Origin: Ruminococcus flavefaciens | Lineage (GTDB): Bacteria > Bacillota > Clostridia > Oscillospirales > Ruminococcaceae | Assembly: GCA_023667045.1 (NCBI GenBank) | Contig: JAMPAU010000006.1 | Location: 32,313 to 96,312 of the forward strand | DNA length: 64,000 nt | Reading direction: 5' to 3' | Shown: piece by piece, positions 45,140-52,104 of the stretch | How positions within the stretch are numbered: position 1 is the stretch's first letter | How the letters are laid out: each line of letters begins with the position of its first letter | Made by a program: the position numbers and the translations under genes | The notes under the pieces: generated by a model | What the model was told of the DNA's origin: nothing | Seen by the model: the letters and a program-made list of their open reading frames with translations, nothing else | Databases searched by the model: none

Positions 45140-46906
45140 ATGTTCAAAGTTTTTAAAAACTTAAAGGCACGTGATTTGGTTTTTATACTGATATGTGCCG
45201 GACTTGTTGTTTTGCAGGTATGGCTTGACCTTACCATGCCGGACTATACCCAGAAGCTGACGGAAGCTGTTTCGGCTGGCTCTATTGATATGAGCAAGGT
45301 CTTTGAAAATGGCGGTATGATGTTGCTTTGTGCTGTCGGCAGTATGGTATCTGCCATGATGTGCGGATTCTTTGCCTCGCAGGTGGCGGCGAATTTTGCT
45401 AAAACTCTCCGTGAAAAGCTTTTCGGGCATATACTTAAATTCTCCAATGCCGAGATAAATAAGTTTTCCACTCCTAGCCTTATCACCCGAACAACCAACG
45501 ACGTTGTACAGCTACAGATGTTGATTGCTATGGGTATGCAGATGATAATAAAAGCCCCTGTTACTGCTATATGGGCTATTGCTAAGATTTCAAGCTCCAG
45601 TGTGGAGTGGACAACGGCTATATTCATATGCGTACTGGTTATTGTCGTGACAATAATTACTCTTGTGCTTATGGCTTATCCTAAATTCAAGCAGATTCAG
45701 AAACTCACTGACAACCTCAACGACGTAACACGTGAGAATATCAGCGGTGTGCGTGTGGTGCGTGCTTTTAATGCTGAGAAGTATCAGGAGAATAAATTTG
45801 ACAAGGTAAACGACGCTATCACTAAAAACCATCTCTTTACCAGTCGTATAATGGGTCTTATGATGCCGGTAATGATGATGGCTATGAACGGCATGACCCT
45901 TGCTATCTACTGGATTGGTGCATACCTCATAAACGATACTGAGATTGCCGGACGTGCTGAGGTTATCGGCAATATGTCGGCGTTCACACAGTACGCCATG
46001 CAGGTTGTGGGAGCGTTCATGATGCTTGTAATGATATTCATTATCATGCCAAGAACTATGGTCTCTGCAAAGCGTATAAACGAAGTACTCGAAACAGAAC
46101 CTACTATAAATTATAAATCAGAAGAAGTGAAGACTTCCGGTCATGGCAGAATAGAGTTTAAAAACGTATCCTTTGCCTATTCAGATTCGGGAAGTCCGTG
46201 CCTTAAAAACCTCAGCTTTGAGATAGAAGAGGGCGAGACTTTCGCTATAATAGGTGCTACCGGTACTGGCAAGTCTACCCTTGTCAACCTCATTCCGAGA
46301 TATTACGACGTGACAGACGGCGAAATCCTCATTGACGGAGTAAACATAAAGAAATACCCCGAAGAACAGCTTGAAAGGATTGTTTCGGTAGCACCTCAGA
46401 AAGCTACACTGTTTTCCGGCGATATAAAGTCAAATATTACTTACGGCTGTAAGGGGGAAGTTTCCGACAGCGACGAGAGAATAGCAAAGGCACTGGAAGT
46501 TTCAAAATCTGACTTTGTAAATAATCTTGCTGACGGCATTCACTCAAAGGTAGCACAGGGTGGTACTAACTACTCCGGCGGTCAGAAACAGAGACTCTCC
46601 ATAGCCCGTGCAGTATTCAAAAACTCCGAAATCATGATTTTTGACGATACTTTTTCAGCCCTCGACTATAAGACCGATATGCTCGTAAGAAAATCTATCC
46701 GTGAGGAACTCTCCGGCACTACTGTTATTATAGTAGCACAGCGTATAGGCACTATAAGAAACGCTGACAAGATTCTTGTACTCCATGACGGCGAAATAGC
46801 AGGTATCGGCAAGCATGAGGATTTATTACAGAACTGCTCTATATACAAGGAAATAGCACTGTCGCAGTTATCCGAAGAAGAATTATCAGGAAAGGAGAGT
46901 GCATAA
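45140..46906 (+). CDS. ABC exporter half with degenerate ATPase site (heterodimer subunit 1)
   Basis: A 588-residue half-transporter: six membrane segments (about 1-310) then an ATPase domain. Walker A is GATGTGKST, the signature is NYSGGQKQR, and Walker B reads IMIFDDTFSALD, where the usual catalytic Glu is Asp. Heterodimeric exporters such as BmrCD or TM287/288 carry such a replacement in one subunit, and the next gene is the partner. I start at ATG 45140, with AAAGGCGG before it; an ATGA-overlapping ATG at 45110 is possible. Function: probably drug or toxic compound efflux from the cytoplasm. Confidence 0.88.
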   Translation: MFKVFKNLKARDLVFILICAGLVVLQVWLDLTMPDYTQKLTEAVSAGSIDMSKVFENGGMMLLCAVGSMVSAMMCGFFASQVAANFAKTLREKLFGHILKFSNAEINKFSTPSLITRTTNDVVQLQMLIAMGMQMIIKAPVTAIWAIAKISSSSVEWTTAIFICVLVIVVTIITLVLMAYPKFKQIQKLTDNLNDVTRENISGVRVVRAFNAEKYQENKFDKVNDAITKNHLFTSRIMGLMMPVMMMAMNGMTLAIYWIGAYLINDTEIAGRAEVIGNMSAFTQYAMQVVGAFMMLVMIFIIMPRTMVSAKRINEVLETEPTINYKSEEVKTSGHGRIEFKNVSFAYSDSGSPCLKNLSFEIEEGETFAIIGATGTGKSTLVNLIPRYYDVTDGEILIDGVNIKKYPEEQLERIVSVAPQKATLFSGDIKSNITYGCKGEVSDSDERIAKALEVSKSDFVNNLADGIHSKVAQGGTNYSGGQKQRLSIARAVFKNSEIMIFDDTFSALDYKTDMLVRKSIREELSGTTVIIVAQRIGTIRNADKILVLHDGEIAGIGKHEDLLQNCSIYKEIALSQLSEEELSGKESA

Positions 46907-46907
46907 T

Positions 46908-48698
46908 ATGCCCCCTATGAGACCAATGCAACAGATGAATCCGAACGAAAAGGCGGATTTTGGAGCAATAAAAAAAATACTCGCCTACTGTAAGCAGTAT
47001 CTTCCGGCGGTAGTGGTTGCACTGATATTTGCTGTAGGCGGTGCTTTGACTACTATTGTAGGTCCGGAAAAAATAAGCGACCTCATGAACGAGATAACCT
47101 CCGGCATAATGACAGGCGTAAACATGGACAACATAAAGAAAATATGCTTTACTCTTGTTGCCATATATGCCGGCGGTGCAGTGCTGAACTACAGCCAGCA
47201 GTTTATTACGGCTACTATCACACAGAAGACATCTAAGCGTCTCCGCACTGATATTGACGAAAAAATAAACCGTCTTCCTCTCAGCTACTTTGATACTACC
47301 ACAAAGGGCGATATACTCTCACGTGTAACCAACGACGTTGACGTTATAAGCCAGACCCTTTCATCAAGCTCCGCAAACCTTATCAGCTCGCTTGCACTTT
47401 TTGTGGGCGTAATATATAAGATGTTTGATACAAACTGGATTCTTGCACTTGTAACAATAGTGTCTTCACTGCTTGGCTTTGTCTTCATGTCGCTTATCCT
47501 TAAAAAGTCCCAGAGGTACTTCAACCGCAAGCAGACAGACTTAGGCATTATGAACGGTCAGATTGAAGAAATCTATACCAACCACAATATAGTACACGCC
47601 TTTGGAGCAAAGGCAGAGGAAAAGGCAAAGTTTGACGAGGTAAACGAAAGACTTTATGATTCAAACTGGAAGTCCCAGTGGTTATCCGGCATGATGCACC
47701 CGATAATGCAGTTTGTCGGCAACCTCGCATACGCCATGATATTTATAGTGGGCGTGGCATTTATAGTTAATGACAACACAGCGGTTACACTTGGCACTAT
47801 TATGGCTTTTGTAATATATGCAAGACTTTTTTCACAGCCACTTACTACATTTGCACAGTCGCTGACATCTATTCAGCAGGCTTCAGCGGCAGCAAAGAGA
47901 GTATTTGAAATGCTCGAATCTGAAGAACTGTCCGACGAATCAGCAAAGACCGGAACTATAGAAAAAGTAGCCGGAAATGTAGAGTTTAAAAATGTAAAGT
48001 TCGGCTATACTCCGGAAAAAACTATCATACATGACTTCTCGGCAAGCTTGAAAGCCGGTCAGAAAGTCGCCATTGTAGGACCTACCGGAGCAGGTAAAAC
48101 CACTATGGTTAATCTGCTTATGCGTTTCTATGAGATAGACGGCGGTGATATTCTCATTGACGGAGTATCTACCAAAACTATGAAACGTGAGCAGGTACAT
48201 GACTTGTTTGATATGATATTGCAGGAGACTTGGCTATTTGACGGTACAATACGTGAAAACCTCGTATACAGCAAAGAGGGCGTGACAGACAGTCAGCTTG
48301 ATAAGGCGTGCGAGGCGGTAGGTCTTAAACACTTCATCTCAACGCTTCCGCAGGGATATGACACCCGTCTGAATGAGGCTCTTAATCTCTCCGACGGTCA
48401 GAAACAACAGCTTACCATTGCAAGAGCCATGATTAAAGACGCTCCTATGCTTATTCTCGATGAGGCTACTTCTTCTATTGATACAAGAACAGAACTTGTC
48501 ATACAGCAGGCTATGGATAAGCTCACGGTCGGCAGGACTTCCTTTGTAATAGCCCACAGACTTTCCACCATAAAGAATGCTGACATTATTCTTGTTATGA
48601 AAGACGGCGACATCATAGAGCAGGGCAGTCACGAAAAACTTATTGCAGACGGCGGTTTCTATTCAGAGCTGTACAACAGCCAGTTTGTAGTAGCATAA
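46908..48698 (+). CDS. ABC exporter half (heterodimer subunit 2)
   Basis: A 596-residue half-transporter with six membrane segments and an ATPase domain. Walker A is GPTGAGKTT and Walker B LILDEATSS with a normal Glu. The signature motif is NLSDGQKQQ, where LSGGQ has become LSDGQ. Combined with the Asp Walker B of subunit 1 this gives one working and one degenerate nucleotide site, as in known heterodimers. ATG 46908 follows AAAGGAG; a GTG at 46899 overlaps the preceding gene. A hairpin with AAATCCC and GGGATTT follows the stop. Confidence 0.9.
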   Translation: MPPMRPMQQMNPNEKADFGAIKKILAYCKQYLPAVVVALIFAVGGALTTIVGPEKISDLMNEITSGIMTGVNMDNIKKICFTLVAIYAGGAVLNYSQQFITATITQKTSKRLRTDIDEKINRLPLSYFDTTTKGDILSRVTNDVDVISQTLSSSSANLISSLALFVGVIYKMFDTNWILALVTIVSSLLGFVFMSLILKKSQRYFNRKQTDLGIMNGQIEEIYTNHNIVHAFGAKAEEKAKFDEVNERLYDSNWKSQWLSGMMHPIMQFVGNLAYAMIFIVGVAFIVNDNTAVTLGTIMAFVIYARLFSQPLTTFAQSLTSIQQASAAAKRVFEMLESEELSDESAKTGTIEKVAGNVEFKNVKFGYTPEKTIIHDFSASLKAGQKVAIVGPTGAGKTTMVNLLMRFYEIDGGDILIDGVSTKTMKREQVHDLFDMILQETWLFDGTIRENLVYSKEGVTDSQLDKACEAVGLKHFISTLPQGYDTRLNEALNLSDGQKQQLTIARAMIKDAPMLILDEATSSIDTRTELVIQQAMDKLTVGRTSFVIAHRLSTIKNADIILVMKDGDIIEQGSHEKLIADGGFYSELYNSQFVVA

Positions 48699-48706
48699 AT
48701 ATAAAA

Positions 48707-48737
48707 TCCCTCGGCGGAGCAGGTCGGGGGATTTCCT
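48707..48737 (+). terminator. Terminator after the ABC exporter
   Basis: AAATCCC pairs with GGGATTT around a GC-rich loop, followed by CCTTT; moderate quality. Confidence 0.5.
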
Positions 48738-48743
48738 TTAATG

Positions 48744-49043
48744 TATAATTTATAATGCTGAATTGATAATTAAAATAATTATGTATTTTTCTTAATTATT
48801 TTTCATGCAAGTATAGAAAATTATCCTTGAACTTTTTAGGTATTTGCCAAAGAAATTCAGATATATTCACCCCATGTGATATTTACTTACTGTAGTGTTT
48901 AGTCATCTCCTGTACTAATAATTCATAATTCTGCATTCTTAATTCTGAATTGATTTCTTGCCGGTGCTCCTTTTATGTGGTGAGTTGATATAAACCCACC
49001 ACACTTTTTATTTATCCGATACTTAAATCAAGTGAATTTCCTT
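48744..49043 (+). repeat. Dispersed repeat element, copy B
   Basis: About 300 bases matching 22297-22640 in inverted orientation, with clear identity through TAATTCATAATTCTGCATTC, CCCCATGTGATATTTAC and TTATGTGGTGAGTTG. It lacks the small hairpin insert of copy A. No coding potential. Confidence 0.85.
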
Positions 49044-49070
49044 GATTGATTATAAATTTCGGAGCGGTAT

Positions 49071-49165
49071 AATCAGCAAAGCCGTCCCATAACCTTACGG
49101 AAACGGAAACGGCTTTGCTGATTCTTTTAATTTTCTGTTTATATTATAGCCCATGAAGTGAAGAA
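49071..49165 (+). repeat. Hairpin-bearing repeat, first copy
   Basis: AATCAGCAAAGCCGT pairs with ACGGCTTTGCTGATT (15 bases each) around a short loop, followed by T-rich sequence. The unit, including the downstream TTTCTGTTTATATTATAGC and GTCGGATAATGTCATATTATG, recurs at 49382. Confidence 0.8.
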
Positions 49166-49381
49166 AAGCAAGCCCTCTTACTGTCGGATAATGTCATATT
49201 ATGCGAAAAAACAGCAGACCGTCTGGTATCTTGCTGAAACAGGACGGTTTTTATAGCTGTGCAGGGATTTATAAATATTTCGGTTGTCCGATAACAGAAT
49301 TATATCACGGCATACATTAATAAACAAGATAATGATTTATTATAAGTTGTCGCATCGCATGATAATCTTTCAGAGGGACAT

Positions 49382-49513
49382 AAACAGCAAAGCCGTCCCA
49401 TAACCTCACGGAAACGGAACGGCTTTGCTGATTCTTTTAATTTTCTGTTTATATTATAGCCCATGAAATGCAGAAAAGCAAGTCCTCTGACTGTCGGATA
49501 ATGTCATATTATG
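49382..49513 (+). repeat. Hairpin-bearing repeat, second copy
   Basis: A direct copy of the unit at 49071 with small differences, about 310 bases later. The compensating hairpin arms are preserved. Confidence 0.8.
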
Positions 49514-49519
49514 AATGAT

Positions 49520-49939
49520 TTAAACGATAATCCTTTCAAGCTGATATTCAAGGAAATTTTCAGCGGACTTTCTGACATCTTCCGGCAGAGAAGTATTTTT
49601 CATAATATCGTCAAGAATGTCAATATATTGCGGAAGTTCAGACGGAGACTTTGCATTGCAGAGCCTGTTGAACATAAAAAGCGTGTGTTCGGTGGGACAT
49701 CTTGTTACTGATTCTTTCAGAAGTCTTTCATATACAGCAGTATCGCATGATTCCATGAAATGCACAAGTCCGCCGGGACAGCCCCAGTCAGCGAGAGGGT
49801 TATCTTCCATGAGTGCGAGAATGTCCGGAATGTACTTTTCACTGTCCGGAGACTTTTCAAGTATTTCTGCTGTCTGATTCTGTATATATTCGAGGTCGTC
49901 GGATTCGATGTATTTTTCAAGGCTTTTGATTATGTTCAT
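49520..49939 (-). CDS. Hypothetical protein, possible immunity-type
   Basis: A 139-residue acidic helical protein that I do not recognise. The stretch DWGCPGGLVHFMES and TLFMFNRLCN look like conserved cores. ATG 49939 follows ACGGAGCG by seven bases. It overlaps the end of the CPBP reading frame by 23 bases. Small helical acidic proteins of this kind often neutralise polymorphic toxins, but there is no toxin here, so this is only a suggestion. Confidence 0.5.
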   Translation of the reverse strand: MNIIKSLEKYIESDDLEYIQNQTAEILEKSPDSEKYIPDILALMEDNPLADWGCPGGLVHFMESCDTAVYERLLKESVTRCPTEHTLFMFNRLCNAKSPSELPQYIDILDDIMKNTSLPEDVRKSAENFLEYQLERIIV

Positions 49940-50830
49940 TTTCACGCTCCGTTTTCTGCTGTTTCACGCATATGATGACCGCCGTTATAATCATAGGTAT
50001 CATACTGATTATTCCGATATATACTGGACCTAAAATCATCATGTCTGAGTGTTCCGGCTTTATAAGATATGCGAATATCGTGAATGCATTTGTTGCACCG
50101 TGTATGAGAGACGGCAACCATATAGTATTTGTCTTGTCATATAAATAATCATACAGAATACCCATTACGATACAAAAGACACAGAATACAACAGGTCCGA
50201 GTACGGGCGAACCGATATAGTCTTTGCTGTACTCATAGCCTGCAAGGATTATAACCGGAAAATGCCACGCACCCCATAATGCACCGCCAACTATACGTCC
50301 CATATTTACGCCGAGTTTTTCCTTTAAATAAGGGACATTGCCCCTCTCCAGCCGACTTCCTCGCCCAGTGCCGCAAGCATATTTATAAAAGGCACGTATG
50401 TAACCGCCATAACAACAGTAAGTACAACGTACATTTGCATTGTTATTCCCATTGATTCAAACTGTTCCAGAGCACCGGCTTCTTCCAGCATATTATGCAG
50501 GGTAATAAATTCAGAATCGAATGTGTCCGGAAAAATCACAAAGAACAGAACACCGCCTATAATACTCAGCAGTGCCGGAATCCACAGTGCAAAGAATATG
50601 TACTTTATTTTGCCTTTGAGGTGCGGAATCCACCCCATGCCCTTTAAGGACTTCCGTGCTATCAGTACAGCCAAGAAAGGCATATACATGGCTACTGTTA
50701 CAAGTACAGTGAATAATGTTTCTCCTACACTTGATACCATGCTTGCCACAACCTGCAAAATCCATGCAAGTCCGAAAGCCAATATCATATATACCGTAAA
50801 CTGTTTTTTGTTCATTTCAAATTTATTCAT
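49917..50830 (-). pseudogene. CPBP-family membrane protease, frameshifted
   Basis: Two frames together make one CPBP (Abi/CAAX-like) intramembrane metalloprotease. The first (from ATG 50830, ribosome site AGGAG) ends shortly after motif 1 GEEVGWRG. The second (50303-49917) carries motif 2 GAWHFP and motif 3 SLIHGATNAF, with about three more membrane segments. Joining them needs one extra C around 50332-50334 (CCC to CCCC), which gives MSPYLKEKLGVN between the halves. CPBP proteins process peptides or confer self-immunity to bacteriocins. Either the gene is dead in this strain or the base call is wrong. Confidence 0.8.
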
Positions 50831-51221
50831 TATTAATCTCCTGTTTTGGAATTTTAAGATAATTTATAATATCCTTGTTTATAATTCGGGTATGTTTTCC
50901 CATGAGTTCCGATGCACGTGAGTATGTGACGTAATCGTCCCATAGGTATTCAAGCAGAGTTACTTGTAAGAGGTTCTGAGTTTCTGTGTCGCCGTGTTCT
51001 GCCAAGTCCTCATACATACGGAAAACTCTTTCAAGCATAGGATTTGTTTTATAGTCTTTCTGTCTGAGAAGTCCGGAGACAAGCGGATTCAGAACATTGC
51101 CGAAAAGGCAGTGCGGAAGATTTTCGCCGAGCCAGTTGTTTTCAGAAATAATCTTTTCGCTTATTTCGGGAAAAAGTCCGCACAGAAATGCACAGTCCAG
51201 AGAGTTATAGTTTATAGTCAT
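50823..51221 (-). CDS. Hypothetical protein, possibly DUF7674-like
   Basis: A 132-residue soluble acidic protein. The section FRMYEDLAEHGDTETQNLLQ and LLEYLWDDYVTYSRA resemble a family of small bacterial proteins of unknown function that I associate with DUF7674; I could not confirm this. Start ATG 51221 overlaps the stop of the preceding proline-rich gene by 17 bases; its 3' end overlaps the CPBP start by eight. It therefore belongs to a compact chain of minus-strand genes. No ribosome site is obvious, so coupling is likely. Confidence 0.5.
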   Translation of the reverse strand: MTINYNSLDCAFLCGLFPEISEKIISENNWLGENLPHCLFGNVLNPLVSGLLRQKDYKTNPMLERVFRMYEDLAEHGDTETQNLLQVTLLEYLWDDYVTYSRASELMGKHTRIINKDIINYLKIPKQEINNE

Positions 51222-51909
51222 CAATGTTCATTACCGGAATATCAGCGACAGGCGTTGACTGGTCGGGGTCGCCGTCGAAAGTACCGCCGAATGCTCCGAA
51301 GTCCATATTGAAATCATCTGTTTTTTTGCGGACTGGTGCAGGTGCAACCATTTTCGGCGTTGGGGTCGGGGTAGGTTCTTCAATGAACTTGGACGGGTCA
51401 GGCTTTTCCGGTTCGGGCGGACGTGGGGGCGGTACAGGCGGAGCAGGTCGAGCTGGCTTTTCCACAGACGGTACAGGCACAGGAGCAGGGTTATTATTAT
51501 TCTGGGTATAGTATAGAAACTGTCCCTGTGGTTTTTCGGGGACAGGCGGTACGCTTTTCGGAGCATAGTAGGCACTCTGCGGATAACGCATATGCTGGCT
51601 CTGCTGAAACTCCGGCGGAATGGCAGTCGGCGGAAAACCGCTTATATTTGTATAGCCCATTTGTACTGACATACTCTGAGGGCTGATAGTCTGTGAATAT
51701 ACAATCTGATTCGGGTAGCTTCTGACGGGAGGGACTGTATTTTTCGGCTGTGTCATCTCCGGCACAGGCTTTACGGCTTCCGGTTCAGTCTCTGATTCTT
51801 CTGCAATTTCCGGTCTGCTTCTGAAGTTCATGTCACGCACGGTCATGCTGTTCTGATAGCGACAGTCTTTTCTGTTTGCTTTTATAGCGTTTAAATCTCT
51901 GAAGTTCAT
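51205..51909 (-). CDS. Proline-rich disordered protein
   Basis: A 234-residue protein dominated by Pro, Gln, Tyr and Glu, such as PAPPVPPPRPPEPEK in residues 155-170. It has no signal peptide, no membrane segment and no domain. The N-terminus MNFRDLNAIKANRK and the C-terminus MNIDDYKL look ordered and may be interaction tags. Start follows AAAGGAGGAAACGAC. It heads a four-gene minus-strand chain. A linker-like or cell-envelope role is plausible, but nothing shows which. Confidence 0.6.
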   Translation of the reverse strand: MNFRDLNAIKANRKDCRYQNSMTVRDMNFRSRPEIAEESETEPEAVKPVPEMTQPKNTVPPVRSYPNQIVYSQTISPQSMSVQMGYTNISGFPPTAIPPEFQQSQHMRYPQSAYYAPKSVPPVPEKPQGQFLYYTQNNNNPAPVPVPSVEKPARPAPPVPPPRPPEPEKPDPSKFIEEPTPTPTPKMVAPAPVRKKTDDFNMDFGAFGGTFDGDPDQSTPVADIPVMNIDDYKL

Positions 51910-52012
51910 ATGTCGTTTCCTCCTTTCGATATTAAAATAATTAAAAAATATGACATATTATAATCAGACAACCGTCTCACGTTGTCATGTCAGTCTGCTG
52001 TATAGTGATATA

Positions 52013-52071
52013 AAGAGACGGAAGACTTTGAATCGTCTGCAATGCCGGATATTGACAAGCCACCGTCTCTT
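52013..52071 (-). terminator. Long hairpin after the pnkp gene
   Basis: AGAGACGG near 52014-52021 pairs with CCGTCTCT near 52061-52068, with an inner GAAGACTTTGAATCGTCT hairpin. On the minus strand it follows the pnkp stop by about 40 bases and leads into TTTATAT. Confidence 0.5.
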
Positions 52072-52104
52072 AATGATATTACTGGTATAAGTGGGGAATT
52101 AATA

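Larger units (their letters stand above)
48699..49519. other. 820-base gene-free repeat patch
   Basis: It contains the ABC terminator, copy B of the dispersed element and two hairpin repeats. Between the latter (49166-49381) I see no open frame with a ribosome site and only short AT-rich segments. A non-coding RNA or a nested insertion site is possible. Confidence 0.5.

Noticed and set aside
45140-46906. Walker B Asp as an inactivating mutation of the ABC subunit
   Set aside because: The partner's altered signature complements it, as in normal heterodimeric exporters.
49071-49513. CRISPR-like array
   Set aside because: Only two copies, 310 bases apart, with hairpin form; no regular spacers and no cas genes.
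48699-49519. tRNA or rRNA in the long empty gap
   Set aside because: No cloverleaf with GTTCGA-like T arm or CCA end was found, and no rRNA-like conserved blocks.
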